Assembly (NCBI GenBank): GCA_009363875.1
Contig: CM018695.1
Coordinates: 63,855,433-63,919,432 of the forward strand
Direction: 5' to 3'
DNA: 64,000 bases
Origin: Mikania micrantha
Lineage: Eukaryota; Streptophyta; Magnoliopsida; Asterales; Asteraceae
Shown: piece after piece, positions 45,791-59,289 of the stretch
Numbering within the stretch: the first letter of the stretch is position 1
How the letters are laid out: the number at the start of each line of letters is the position of its first letter
Made by a program: the position numbers and the translations under genes
The notes under the pieces: model-generated
What the model was told of the DNA's origin: nothing
The model's database searches: none
What the model saw: the letters and a program-made list of their open reading frames with translations, nothing else

Positions 45791-47819
45791 CTATCAATTA
45801 TAAAATATTAAATAGTTAAAAATAAAAAATTTAAAAGTTATACAAGATATTTTGAGATAAAATGATTAATTTACATATTAATAAATACTTTAATAAATAA
45901 AATAATAACTAAAAACTTTAATAAATATACAAAATTATATATGATTTTTTTAATTTGTAACAATTATTATTTTAAACTAACATATAATAAAACTCCGTTA
46001 TCTATTCTATCAAAAAATAACTTTTATAAATTAAGAAGGTAAAAGATAATTTATGTAATTGTTAATATTTAAAAGACTTAATTTAAAAATAACGTTAAAA
46101 ATAAGGACAAAAAGGGTAATTTTCTCTATGAATTTTTACTTTAGTTTTTAACTAAGTTAAAAACCGACATTTTTATGTAAAAATCTTATTATCTAAACGT
46201 TGTTTATAGTTTTTTTTTTTTGTAAAAAAACAATTTTTGTAGAAAACTTTTTTTTATATAACTTTGATTTTTTGAAAACAAAATATTCTTATTTAAAAAA
46301 ATAATATTAAAAAATTTTATATCTTATAAACTTTTTAAATGTTTTTTGATAAAAAAGACAAATAATATTATTAGTTTTTAGTATTAAAATTAGTTAATAA
46401 GAAAGAGAATATTATTTTATTTTATATTAGAGAATGAGTCTGATAACAATTGATATGTGTCAATAGTGTTTAACAATATGACAAATGACAAATTATATTT
46501 TTCTTTACTAGTATACTAAGATAAGACTAGACTAATAACCGGTTTATTACAAGTGTTGATAAAAAAATATTAGATAAGTCCGAATTTTATTATTTTTAGC
46601 TCTTTAATATTTTTGATATAAAGATTTTATTTTAAAAAAACACTCTGAAAATATTTTGTGCTTTTATAAAATGTCCATTTTAAAAAATGTTTTATTTTAT
46701 AAACAATTTATTTTTTTTAAATGTGTTTACTAATAAAAAATATTTTTTTGTATATTACTAATTTAATTTTTAAGTATTTAATATTATTATTATTATTATT
46801 TATGTAAGTATTTAATATGATAGAATAGCAAGAAAATTGATTTGAAAATGCTTAGATTTATGTTATGTGTCCCTCAAGATTTTTATTTATTAAGTATAAA
46901 AGATAAAATAAAATGACATACTTAAATATAAATTCAATTAAAATGGTTTTACTAAACAAAACTGTATTAAAAAAAATAATAATAAATCCAATAACTTAAT
47001 TGAAATTAAATTCATATTTTCAGACACGGTTAGGTCTAACCAAAAATCAAACAGTTTTCTCGGTTGTGAAGATAATTCGATTTTAGAAGGTTTTCCGGAA
47101 CACCTCAAGGTACCAACACATACTGAAAAACATTTGTATATTTATACAAGGTTTTGAATAAATTATGGTTTTAATGCATGTGATTTAAGTATTTTAACTA
47201 TTTTAACTCAAAATAAAATTTTATATCAATGCAACTCCTATGGTTTAAGCAACTGACCGTCTACTACTACTATAAAATAATATATTTAAATACAAATTCG
47301 GTATAAAACGGTTTAACCGAATAAATCGAATTCAAAAAAATTGATGAATCCATGACATTTGGTTTAAAAAAAAAAACTCAGTTAACATCAACCGACCTTA
47401 AAATCACTTGGATCGTTTATGGTTCAAGGAAATATATTTAAGAAAGGTTAACACAATAGACATAACAAAACCGAGCAGAAGAAAGATAATAATATAAAAC
47501 CGATCCTCAGCAGCACAGCAACAAAATAGCTGTCCTACAAGCCTCTCCCTTTCCTCATATCTTTCATGCATGAATAAACACAAAACACAGATGAATTGTG
47601 AGTTCATGTTCACCTCTTTTATACATAATGCTCCCAAAAGTTACATTCACAAAGTAAAAATGTTCTTCACAAGTTCCCTTGCTAATTTGCATGTTTATGG
47701 ACACATGGGTCTTGTGAGGCCTGATCCATTCCTTGACTTGGCACCAAAATAACCGTTTTTTGGCATCAAAATCATATAGTCGGGATAAACGGTGTGTTTG
47801 TAAGGCGGGATGAATGAAA
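45791..47819. other. 2-kb gene-free AT-rich region
   Basis: Very AT-rich, with several short runs. 46990-47340 carries 'accgaataaatcgaattc' words like the CGGTT repeat family. ORFs at 47404-47752 overlap the COG1 3' flank and are not supported. Confidence 0.55.
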
Positions 47820-50800
47820 TCAGTAATCAGATCTTGCAGCTGTAAACTGGGAAAGAAGACCAGCTGCTTGAGCGGGTAAAATGTCACCAAACCTGCCCAC
47901 TTGCCCTTCGGTTAGCATGGATCCTAGTTTCAGGGTGCTCTCCCCAAATCTACTGCCAACCTGGCAATTTAACAACAAGCTTAATTTTCAATCATTCAAT
48001 GTACAACTAAACCATTGCTCGAATCTTGGATTATGGTTTATGAAACAAAGAAACGGAAACCTTTTCTAAACAAAGGAAATGATTTTACTTTGTGCAACTT
48101 AACCATTATACATTTTCAATATAGGTGGCAATTTGATCTATTTACTAGTTACATGATCAGTAATATAACCAAAAAAATAACTTAAAAAGTGTTCAAAAGT
48201 CACCCAAACTGTATATTAATGCGTAAAACCTCCTAATCGTTTTATTAAAAAAAAGATTATTATTGGAGTAATTATAAATCTTGTATAAATGTATAATCAT
48301 ACCTGACAAACTAATTTTTATCAGACAAACATATTTGGGTCAATCTGACCCAACCCGTATAAAAATTAGCACATTTTGATCCATTGTGAAAATTTAGGAC
48401 CTTACTTTCAGCATCAGTTGTTTTTGTGCCAGAAATTTTATTGATTAGCTGGTAGTATTCTATGAAAATTTTTATGTGTACATGCTTGATTAAATACTAT
48501 TGTACGAAGCCATTAACAAGTGTAGTTTGAAATTTATATTTCAATTTCACATGAACATGAAATCAAAGCAGATAGAGCAGAAATATAAAGAGATATAACC
48601 TGCATGAAAGATTTTAGGAAAGGAGTTGCAACCCCTACACTCGTATTATCATCCATATCAATATTGCGAGAGAGCTCCTCTTGGGTATAATTTCTCCAAG
48701 GATTCCGTGAAGAAACATCATCAATAGATTTTGATATAGGAGATTTACTTGTCCCCTTTGAAGATAATACTGGAGCACTGTAAACCAAAATGCAAGATTA
48801 AGTGTTGTTACATAATCAAATATTTAAATAAATAAATTACTAAAAAATTAAAGGTAAAATGAACCTGATTGGAAGGTATTTGAAACGAGGAACAGTAGAG
48901 CATCTCATTATATTTGATTCAGAATTTGTGGGCAACTTTTGCATAGTATCTGTGTACAAACGACGAAGCTGCACAAAGAAACCAAATAGAACTGCATGTC
49001 GCAGGTAACACTGCTTCTCATTTTCCATAAGATATGGCTCGTACCTACAAAAAAAGGGTCATTCATTATGAACAATGACCGAATTATATTTGAAAATTTG
49101 GGATATAAAACAGGAAATCATATTAATGTAGCTGTTGCAACTCGCAACCCATAATGAATGGCTGCATTTGGGTTATGCATTGCATCTAATGGGTCAAATC
49201 TTCTACCTATAATAAACAACTAACTACAATGATACTTGTCAAATTCTTAAACCACCTAATGACACTTGTCAAATTCTTAAACCACTTTTGACAAGTGTCA
49301 CATTTTAACAATGTTATCCAATTCTCTCTCATATTAAATGCTTATATATTCTCTTTCATATTAAATAAATAAATTAAATACAATAACTCATGATTTTAGT
49401 TATAATTTTTTATATTAATAATATTTTTTTAATAAATTATAAATCAAATATTTATATTAAAAATAGATATTGAAAATAAAAATTATATAAAAACATTTTT
49501 TCTAAAAAAACAAAAACTAGAAGTTTAAATTACAAGATTTGTATATAAAAAATAGTTTTTAATATAATTTTAAAAATGAAATGTTAAAAAATAACTTAAA
49601 TTCAATCATTTTTTTATCTCAAAAATTGTTTTTTTATATACTAAAGTTTTTATTTATTAGTATACAATATTTTTTCTATACAATCCGTGTAATACACGGG
49701 ATATCAACATAGTGAGTAATATTAGCTTAAATGAAAATAGGTAAAACGGGTTGAAGGTCACACAAAGTGTATTTTTATATATAAAACCTCGTAACTCATA
49801 TTTGATAAGCTAACTATTTGTAAAAATCAAAATTTTGGAGAAAAAGTGTTTTCAGTCGACCAGTATCAAAAATCACCCGTGTTCACCAACCCATCCATAT
49901 TTCTACCACACACCACAATTACTGAATCTTAACCAAAAAAAGGTAACTGAAAGTGTACGTGAGCCAATCTATGGGGTCTAGCTTCTGTGAAAGACGAATC
50001 ACTAGCCCATCAATGCGATCTTTCATAACCGACTTTTGTTGCACATCTTGTTTCCGTCTATAAACAGTTTTTGTCTTTGATGTTTTTGATACTTCATCTT
50101 TTCCACTTAAATCACCCCCCGATAGAATATCCGCGACAAATCTCAGATCCAATAAGACTTGCAAGGCTCCTTTTTCAGACAAACGGGTTGAACTAGCCTC
50201 ATCATTTGAGAGGAAATCAACATATATATCAATCACCTACATCATCATACAAGAATAATATGATTGGATCATATTGCTTGATACTAGAGGTAGGTGGGTG
50301 GGGCAGGTTGGGTAACTCAATAAACTGGTAATTTTTCATTTTTTTTGGAGTCTGGGGTGGGGTGGGGTGGGGTGGGTTGAGGTAAAACATTTTTTGTCCA
50401 TAAATTTTACTTTTGTTATAAATATAATAGGCCAAATGTGTGCGCGCGCATATAGCTAGTATCCCATGTATTACACGGGTTAAATAAAAATATATTAATA
50501 GTTAGTAACAAAATTTAAAAATTATAAAACGATTTTTTTGAAATAAAATATAATTGAAATTGTGTATAAGTTAATAATTTCATAATTATACTATATATAT
50601 ATATATATATATATATAACAAAATTTTGTCTAAAAACATAAAAAACATCAATTTTTTGTATTGGATTTGTCTTTTTTCTGTATTACAAAAAAAATACAAA
50701 TCCATACAAAAAAAAAAACGTTTTTATGTTTTTAGTGGATCTAACCCCTGTATATAGAGAGGAATGTTCAATTGGTAATCAATATTAGTTGAGAACCAAA

Positions 50801-53800
50801 AGAACCATTTATAGCACAAGTTTTTTATTTTAATATTAAGTAAAAGGAAATTACTTTTATACCCCTTAAATCATATGGCTATATATAGTTTTTAACAATT
50901 TATTGGATATATAGGGTTGCATTTAAATGAGAAACAACAAGTTGTAAAAAATTAAAAAAGAACCATTTATATCCATATGATTTAATGAGTATAAAAGGAA
51001 TCTTCCGTAAGTAGAAGGAAGTTACCTTTATACACTTTAAACTTGTGGCTATAAATGGTTATTTTAGTTAATTTAAGAGGTTTTATCCATCATGAAGAAA
51101 CTTTGGGCAACTTCCAAACCCATTCCTTTTTTAAGCTATTTTTTTAGATTTGACACGTTGAGATAAGCAAAGCTTGAATCAACCCATTTAAAAATAAATG
51201 GGTGAAAATTTGCCACCTTTACATAAAACTTTATCTAGAACATAATCAAAATAGCTTTGATGGAAGTTAAAATGATAAAGATTGTGTTCTTAGAAGAAAT
51301 ACCTTCTCCAATAATCTTGCAGCAAAGTTCTGCAGAATTGGTTTGTCAAGCACATGACCGCCAACTCTATGAATTTCTTCACAAGCTTGAAATAAATATG
51401 AGGTGATATATAAAGAAGGTAAGGAAGGAAGTGAGATTTTCAACTCTGATGGGTGATCAGCAGAATCCTCTTGTTTAACTATTGTATCCTCCCAGCCCTG
51501 TTCAATTACCAAAAGCAGGCTAGATTTTAGCATTTTAAAAAACTTACAGAATGGTTATGCTAGAAAACTATTGAAGAGGGCTCCTAATTTATAATCACTA
51601 ATGAAAAGTTATTGCAGATAACAGGACAATAAAACATTTTTCCCTGAGCCACAAATCACAATACAGTATTTTTTTTAAATTATTCCATCATTTTTAAACC
51701 ATGACCTTACAAACAGCCATGCTACGAGGAGGATTTACTGGATACTGTTGTTGTTGTTGTTGTTGTTGTTTTTGTCGTCTTTCAACTAAATGGGTTAACA
51801 TAAAAAATAAAGTTCATTTAGGATGGTAACAATTTACTTAGTTAATTCAAGAAGCCCATAAGAAGATAAATAGGTAAAAGCCTAGAATATTCCACTTGTA
51901 GCTTGAGGAAACACTAACCAATAACCAGTCCAGGCATATGGAATATTATTACATATGAGCATTTTCAAGAGCCCAATGGCTTATTCATGATGTGGCAAAT
52001 TAATAAGGTACCCATGCCTGGGAAAAAAGTCTTGTATTTAGACTTAGAAATATACTCTTTTTAAATGGAGTACCATAGATCAACATATGTAGAATAGATG
52101 TGTGCTTAACTTCTATTCCAGTAATGTTAAGATACGCTAAAGTGGTTCCAAACAGAAAACGTATTCATATCAGGAATTTTTAACAAAAGAGCTGGCTATA
52201 TGAGGAATATGTGTTGGCTATTCAAGTATTATGCTAGCTATGCATATGCTTATGTGCATACAAGCACAAGCAGGAATTTTATAGTAAGTTTCTTGCTGCC
52301 AGAAACTTAAAGATTTGCATGTTTAGTGCTAATGCCTAATAATATAAAGGAAGAAGTGAAGAACATGTCTCAAAATACAATCATATAATAAGCCTCAATC
52401 AAAAACGCTTACTCTCAAAGGTGTGGTTGCTGATAAACTTTCATCACTTCTGAAATTTTGTGAGAGGATACTCGATAATTCATCTGAAACCCAAGTTATC
52501 CATAAGTTATGAGCTTTAATACAAAGATCTTGTGTTGTTTTCTTAAGTTCATCCAGTTGTGGACTCGGGCTATCATCAACTCCAAATAATGCAGAAGCGG
52601 CAAGGGAAGACTGTCTTCTAGGTGAAGTAAGCATTTTCATTCCGTGGTTTTCAGAGGTAAAGGAATCAAACATTCCACGAGAATACCTTAAAAGTGCTGA
52701 TGACTTACCAGAAACTGCTGCAATTGATTCATTCAACCATGATCGGGGAGAACCAAGTAGAATAGGAATATTTCTAGAGTACTTCTGGAAAGCAAACAAT
52801 AGTCTTCCAATAAATAGTGATTTCTCAACTGCTATAGCTGGAGATGATGATGACTCGCCTAATGCAACATACAAGCATTCCAACTCGTTCTTGAGCTCTG
52901 CAAGTATGGCTGACATGCTTTCAAAACATTTATTTTGTAAAAATGGTGCTAATTCTTTTAATCTTAAAGAGGCTTTTGGAGATTCTAAGAAGCACAATAG
53001 GTCTTCAAGTACATTCTTGCAGTGGTTGTCCACTGCCATTCTGATTCGACCAACTTCATCACCAAAGTAAGCATTTAAACAGCTCTGATAATCACTACCG
53101 TTGGGTGATGCCTTAGGACTTGTCACTAGGCTAGTCTTTTTGGTTGTGGGTTCCACAAACCAAACACCACCACCCAAAGGAGAACGATTCAAGAAATCTT
53201 GGAAATCAACTTTGTCACCGTGTCCTTTATCAATGGTGAGAATCGACTCCTTCACATTGACTATATTATTCATTTCATGAAATCCAGAGTGAATTATTGC
53301 TTTCATCCTGCTTGCAAAAGCCAGTTCAAAAATTTCATCCCAAAGATCATCATCGTTACCTAAAACAAGCTCACGAGTTCTACTCCATGGCAATTCAATC
53401 TCAGAGCCAAATACGCTCTTTAACCATTCCAAACTTCCTCCCAACACATCTTTTCCTTCCATTGTTTCTCTAATCAACTTCTCAGCTGCTGCAAGCTGTT
53501 TCCCACTATCAATGGCATCAATTAGAAACCGCCCACTGACTTTGTTGACTATCTCCTTCCCACAACTCCTCAAGAAATCCAAACATGCTTTAGCAATAAA
53601 GTCCCGATCCAGCATTGCCATCAAAGACTCTAATTTGTCCCTAAAAGACTTCCACAGCCTCACTTCTTCGTCTGGATTTGGTATCCCACCAAACAACTGA
53701 GATACAGGTGGTGAATACAATACTGTTTTATAAAACAAAGGCATATCACTTAAAACCTGCAAAAACAACTCCCCTACATGTGCAACACTAACTTGGATCA

Positions 53801-54605
53801 CCTTCAATACTTCACAAAACACCATTATCACATCCTCACCGGTTACCTTACAACAATTTAGTTTCTGAGAAACACAAGACTTTCTCGAATCAAGTAACAG
53901 TTTCAAAACCTGACCCGGATCTACCTCATCAATAACCGAAACCGCAGCAAGTGCATCAGCATAAGCCGAAATCGCAACCCCTACAGCTTGATCCAACAGC
54001 CTTTCACGACTACGCTGTGAGATTTGAGTTTTGAAACTCTCAACGATCTGCCATTGGTGCTGTAACAAAGGAAACTTTGACAACACACTCCTGTTATCAT
54101 CATTGTTTGTCAAACTATAGTAAACTAATTTCGCGCGCATGTAGCGTGCCGCTGCATCAACAAACATCGATTCATCTAAACTGCCCCAAATGCTCTCAGG
54201 GGTATCAACTATATACTTAACACGACACGCAATGCCATACATACGAGCCCTAACGGGGTTTGACGATGCAGAATTAGGGTTAATCGCGGTAAACGAAAGA
54301 GAATGAAGGATACCGTCATGAACGGAGGATATATTGCTGGAAATTGAATGGCATGACGACTTCATGTTGACAATTGAATCGGCGGAATCGATGAGATCGC
54401 GGTAACGATTGCCGACAAGCTGCCGGAGCTCTTCGCTCTTATCTTGGATCTGTTTTCGAGTTGCGGATTCGATGATTCGGATTTCAGATATAGGTTTGGT
54501 ACGGAAGAGAGATTCTGCATCTTTTGGTGTTGATTTGGATGGAGATGGCGGTGGCGGTTGGTGTCCCGGAGATGATGGTGGTGGTGATTGCGCTGCCACT
54601 CTCAT
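47820..54605 (-). CDS. COG1: Conserved oligomeric Golgi complex subunit 1
   Basis: Six exons on the minus strand (54605-52413, 51497-51303, 50236-49959, 49044-48865, 48777-48600, 47960-47820) join in phase to 1054 residues, close to the usual plant COG1 length. The long first exon codes a Pro/Ser-rich start, then the conserved COG1/VPS51 block [37 protein letters not shown] and a helical coiled-coil-like region, followed by the long helical body. Later exons add [31 protein letters not shown], the [15 protein letters not shown] block across the exon 3/4 junction, and [23 protein letters not shown]. The last exon ends [15 protein letters not shown]1 belongs to lobe A of the COG tether, which brings retrograde vesicles to the Golgi. 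The last introns are short and introns 1-3 about 0.9-1.1 kb. No break was found, so the gene is probably functional. Confidence 0.95.
51728..51771 (+). mobile_element. 3' end of an AU-type SINE in COG1 intron 1
   Basis: 'aggatttactggatact' followed by (GTT)n matches the typical AU SINE tail (ggatttactgggtatgttgttg). The rest of the element is not recognisable, so this is a truncated copy. Confidence 0.5.
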
Positions 54606-55405
54606 GGTGGCGGTTGTCGGTGGCGGATCTCGGAATCCCTGATTAAATTCACGATTTTGTTCCGGCGAAGATCTAATTTAGAAATCTCACCAAAACGTTC
54701 ATATAACTGATTTAATAATGTATTTTTGTCAACAATCTCTTCTAGTAATCACAGTTTCTCGTAAAAATCAAAATCTTCTCATGGGTTTTACACTTTTAGG
54801 CCATGTTTACCGTATTTTACGGGTATAAAAGAACAGAATTATATCATCAATATTGAGGTTGAATCCACAGAGAGATTTTTGTCTTGTAGAAGTAAGAAGG
54901 GGATAACTTTATATAAATACAAATGTAACCAATTTTTTATTTTATTACAATTAAGTCATTCAAATTTTTTTTGTTATAGTTAAGTCATTTAAGTTACTAT
55001 TGTGTTTAAATTCTATGTTTTTAACTTTAATAGTAGGTAATACATATTGATATAAGTTTGACTGAATAATTTAAAAGAAAAATGACTGATTTGAATCAAT
55101 AATTATTAATTTTAACTAATATCTGACAAATAACAAAATATTAATAATTAATAATTACTTATTCAAGTCAGTCATATTTTTAAAAAAAATTAATCACTCA
55201 GACTTATATCAACATGTATTACTTACAATTTAGGTTAAAAACGTAGAATTCAAACACAAAAATAACTTGAATGACTTAATTGGGATAAAAAAAAAGTTTA
55301 AATGACTTGATTGGAACAAAATGAAAATTTTGTTACATTATATGAAGTTTATTAGTAAGAAACAATAGAAATTTACACGTGGCACACTATAAATATTAAA
55401 AACAA
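54606..55405. other. COG1 5' flank, gene-free
   Basis: The leader directly upstream of the start is GC-richer for about 70 bp, then AT-rich. An inverted pair 'tcaataattattaatttt' / 'aattaataattacttattca' lies near 55098-55166. The core of a degenerate repeat (54900-55330) reads as opposite-strand 'aagtcatttaagttac' words, possibly a MITE. No gene. Confidence 0.4.
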
Positions 55406-55800
55406 ATATTCAGTACAAAAAACATAATTCAATACATAAAAAAAACAAAAAATCCAGTACAAAAAAATAAAAATATAGTACAAAAAAATAAAAATCCAAC
55501 ACAAAAAAATTAAAAATGTAGTACAAAAAACAAAGATATAGTACAAAAAACACAATAATGTAGTATAAAAAACAAAATCCAGTACAAAAAAATAAAAATC
55601 CATTATAAAAAAACAAAAATCAAGTCAAAAAATGAAAATCTAGTACAAAAAAAATAAAAATCTAGTACAAAAAAAATAAAAATATAGTACAAAAACACAA
55701 AAAATTTAGTACAAGAAAAACGAATAACAAAAAAAAATAATCTAGTTCAAAAAAAATAAAAATCTAGGACAAAAAAATAAAAATCTTGTACAAATAGTAT
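55406..55800. repeat. A-rich minisatellite, unit about 20 bp
   Basis: Roughly 18 imperfect copies of a unit like TAGTACAAAAAAATAAAAATC run head to tail. The long Phe/Tyr/Leu-rich minus-strand ORFs at 55373-55616 are translations of this repeat and not proteins. Confidence 0.85.
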
Positions 55801-56771
55801 AATTTATACCTAAATTGTCATGCCAAATATCAAATTGTTATTAGTTCTTATTTTTCTTAGGCATAAATTTCTTCTTATTTGATCTTTCCTCCATAAATAT
55901 TATATAAACTAAGTTAAAACTCATGTATTACATGGGTTTAATATATATAATTTGTTAAAATTTTTATTTTTTCTCCTATTATGTGAAATGGTGAACGTCA
56001 TCATTAGACGTCCCTCACCGACCGGTCTCACGGCAATCATGTCTGAGGTAAATTAAAGTTTTAAGTTTTTACTTATATATTTTGTTATTGTTATACCTTC
56101 AATTAATTTTTTATTAAAATTTGATTATTTTTTTGTTTTAACTTCGGTTTCATTTGTTTAAGTAGGCAATTTTATTATTTTAACCATAATTTTATTATTT
56201 ATCATTAGAAATGCGTTAATGAAAAAGAGAGACATAAAATTGTTTATTAATAGAAAGACATTAAGAAAAGAGATAGATGAGAAAATCATAAGCTGATTTC
56301 ACTAGAGATTGACAAGTGTTGGATTGTGTTATACTTTTATTATAATAAGATATATAAAATAATATTCAAAAATCTATAAAATCCAAATAATTAAATAGCT
56401 AAAAGGATTTTTAAAAACCTGATTCAGCCGCCCTGTTGCTAGTCGAACCGTCTGATTCTTTAAAAAACAGTTTGAGCACGTAACTAGAAGTCATAGTATC
56501 TGAAACCCAGTTCAACCGGCCGGTTTGGGTATTAAAATTCTTTTATCCCTCCAAGAATTTCTTCAAATATTTATTAGTACTGAAAATAACATCAATTTAA
56601 AAAAGTGGGTTTAAAGGTAGTTAAGTTTGCTGTTAAAAAAGATAATTCAAAGATTTTGGCATTTTCAACTAGTTAATGTGAAAAAAAAAATAATAATCAA
56701 AGAACATAAAAGTTGTCGTTTATGTTCGTTATCGGTTATACTACATGCCAAGAGATATTCACACTTATAAG
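55801..56771. other. Gene-free AT-rich stretch
   Basis: No coding or element ends recognised. A short 'gacgtccctcaccgaccggtc' stretch near 56010 is GC-richer but has no match I know. Confidence 0.45.
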
Positions 56772-57236
56772 CATGGTTGTAAAAGCTGCTAGGCGCTAGT
56801 CGGACGGCGAGATACTTCCTAGGGGTTAATCGGGACGGATTGGAATTTTTATATGTAATTTTACAAATATATATTATATACACATATAAATATCAATAAT
56901 TTAATATAATACTTTAAATAATTTTAAAAAATAAACTTAAAAATACTAAGTCAAAGCCTTCAAAGTTCAAACTTAAACACCGAGTTCAAAGTTTAGAGGC
57001 GAATTTCAATGTTAAATTGCTGGATTCAATGTTTTAGAGACATATTAAGGATTTTGAGTGAAGAAATGTTTAAATAATCATGAAATTGATCCTTTTTTAT
57101 TAGGAAAAAAGTCAAAAAAAATCAAAATAAATAAAATAAAAAATCTGACTAAGCCGCCTAGCGCCTAAGCATTGCCTAGGCCAAAATCGACACAGTAAAT
57201 GGCCGCCTAGCGCGGCGGCCGATTTTTACAACATTG
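56772..57236 (-). mobile_element. hAT-like non-autonomous element, CTAGGCGG family, copy 2
   Basis: Ends are CATGGTTGTAAAAGCTGC and, reversed, CAATGTTGTAAAAATCGG, with exact 8-bp repeat CTTATAAG (56764-56771 and 57237-57244). It is collinear with copy 1 (19245-19758) in reverse orientation, including 'gaaattgatcc', 'cgaatccaagcag'-like and 'ggaatttttatatgtaattt' blocks. 465 bp. Confidence 0.9.
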
Positions 57237-57244
57237 CTTATAAG

Positions 57245-57869
57245 GGGTGTAGAGCCACGCTTAACGACTAAGAAGAGGAGGGAATGCCCTCTTTACGTTA
57301 ACGCTCAGTACCCGAGTTTATTAAAGAATAGAACAAAAAGGAAAAAAATGGAAAAGAAAGGATAAAAAATAGAGAAAATAAAGAGAAAGAAATGTAGTTC
57401 TTTCCTTTCATTTTTTTCAAATCGGAAGGAAAGAAAAACTAAAGAATTTTGTCTTGTTTTTCTTCCACTTCTCTTCCTTTCCCTCCTTAAATAAAACTCG
57501 AGAGCCGACATGTGTTATTTTCCTTTCTTTTCTCTCGTTAAATTAAACTCAGGAACACACACTTTTCTCTCATTTCCTTTTATTTTCTTTTTTTTCTGTC
57601 CTTTAGGGAACGGGAAAGAGAGAGAGATATCTTATTACACCAATTGAAATCAATAATTATATATAACTAGTTTGGTAAAATGTATATCCTTAATGTTTTT
57701 ATTAATAATAAAGTTATGAAAATTAAAGACCGATTCAATGCTTTAAAGAAAGAGCAAGGAAAAAAAGTGAGAAAAATTATTGTAACAGCAATGTAAGAGA
57801 GAAAAGGAGAGGGTCTAGGAAGTGTGTAAAGAGTCGACGACTATTCATTTTTCAAAACTAAATTTAGAT
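57245..57869. repeat. Polypurine/polypyrimidine-rich spacer
   Basis: 57330-57620 alternates 'gaaaagaaaggata' and 'tttcctttccc' tracts that can pair. No coding; the minus ORF there is low-complexity. Confidence 0.5.
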
Positions 57870-58150
57870 TAAATTACGGAGATGATCCATGTGTTTTGCT
57901 AATATTTCACTCTTAGTCTCTACTTTTTATATTTCATAAATTATTCATATGGTCCCAAACTTTAAACATTTGTAACACATATTGTTCTTAGGTACCCAAA
58001 TTACATTCACATGCTTGACTAAATTATACTCACATAAGAATTATATGTGTTACAAATGTTTAAACTTTGGGACCATATGAATAATTTATGAAACTAGGGG
58101 CCAGGAGCGGAATAATAGCAAATCATAAGGATCATCTCGTCAATTTACTC
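57870..58150. mobile_element. Foldback MITE
   Basis: Ends 'taaattacggagatgatcc' and, reversed, 'taaattgacgagatgatcc' match. The arms also pair through 'cataaattattcatatggtc' and 'ccaaactttaaacatttgta'. 281 bp, no coding. Confidence 0.75.
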
Positions 58151-59289
58151 CTAATTTTATTAAAATAAATAAATAAATAACTTATTCCGTCACATGTCAA
58201 GATCTGATAAAGTTAACTTGTAAATTTGTAATGTTAGTAAATGTCTTTTTTTATTGAATAATAAACAAATTTTATTCTTAAAATAAATAATAATATAAGT
58301 TAATTTAATACATTTTTTTAAGTTACTTTATTTAAAAAAAAGAAGAAAGAAAAGACAAATTAATGATGATTAATATGATTTTTCAATTTTCACGTTTAAT
58401 ATTCTCAAATAGTCAAAACAAATTAAATATAATATTGATGTAATAATATAATCTTTTTGTATTTTATTCATACAATTACTGTATTATTTTATAAATTTTT
58501 AAGATTGTTGCCAAACTTATTAAAAATTAAAAGCTACAAATAAAAGAAAAGCTAGAGTTGAAATAAAAAAAGACAAAAAACAATAATCAAAAATATAAAA
58601 AAGAACTTTAAAAGAAAGTAAATAATAAAAAAAAATTAAATAAAAATCTAAAAATTTATATTTATTTAATCTATATAGTAAGTGATAATAATTAACAGTT
58701 TTAACAAATTATATTTATTAAACTAATGTAATTCTAAGCTAATTGAATATACTCTTTTTATAATAAACGAATAAGAACATGTTAAACTTTCTAAGTTTAA
58801 AAACTCGTATTATGACTAGATTGGAGCATGTCAACTTGTCAGCTATAATTCTCCACCGTCTTTACGAAGGGTTGCACGAATACAGTCGATTACAAAAGCT
58901 ATGATGAAAAATTTTATTAATGCATTATAGTTTTTAAGCCATGAACGTTGTAAAATGGATATAACGCAATATTAAATTTACTAAAAATTCAAGAAGTCTC
59001 AATATACGAAGGCCATGTGTAGTGAAGGTCGAAGGGTGATTGGTCGTGAGAAACCTCGAACACGCCCTCATGACGCCCTATACCCACTACATATAGGGCA
59101 TGACCGGGTATGAGGATTGGCGTCGTGATGGTGGTCAGTGGTCACGAGATGCAATTGTACCATTGGAAGATTTAAAAAAATACTTTAAAACCATTATAAA
59201 TTAATCATCCAACTATTTAAACTATCATTCTTCTCTCTAAAATAATCATTCTTTTTTTTAAAAAACCTTATTACAATCCACTAAAAAAT
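58151..59289. other. Gene-free AT-rich stretch, probable 5' part of the Harbinger element
   Basis: No coding. 58990-59160 ('aagggtgattggtcgtgaga', 'gccctatacccactacat') may be the 5' end of the Harbinger element that follows, since similar 'gtgattggt' words occur near 61377. Ends not resolved. Confidence 0.35.

Noticed and set aside
47404..47890. Minus-strand ORFs of 77 and 108 residues downstream of COG1
   Set aside because: They overlap the last COG1 exon or its 3' flank in other frames and show no family signal.
55373..55616. Phe/Tyr-rich minus-strand ORFs resembling a membrane protein
   Set aside because: They are the translation of the 20-bp A-rich minisatellite.
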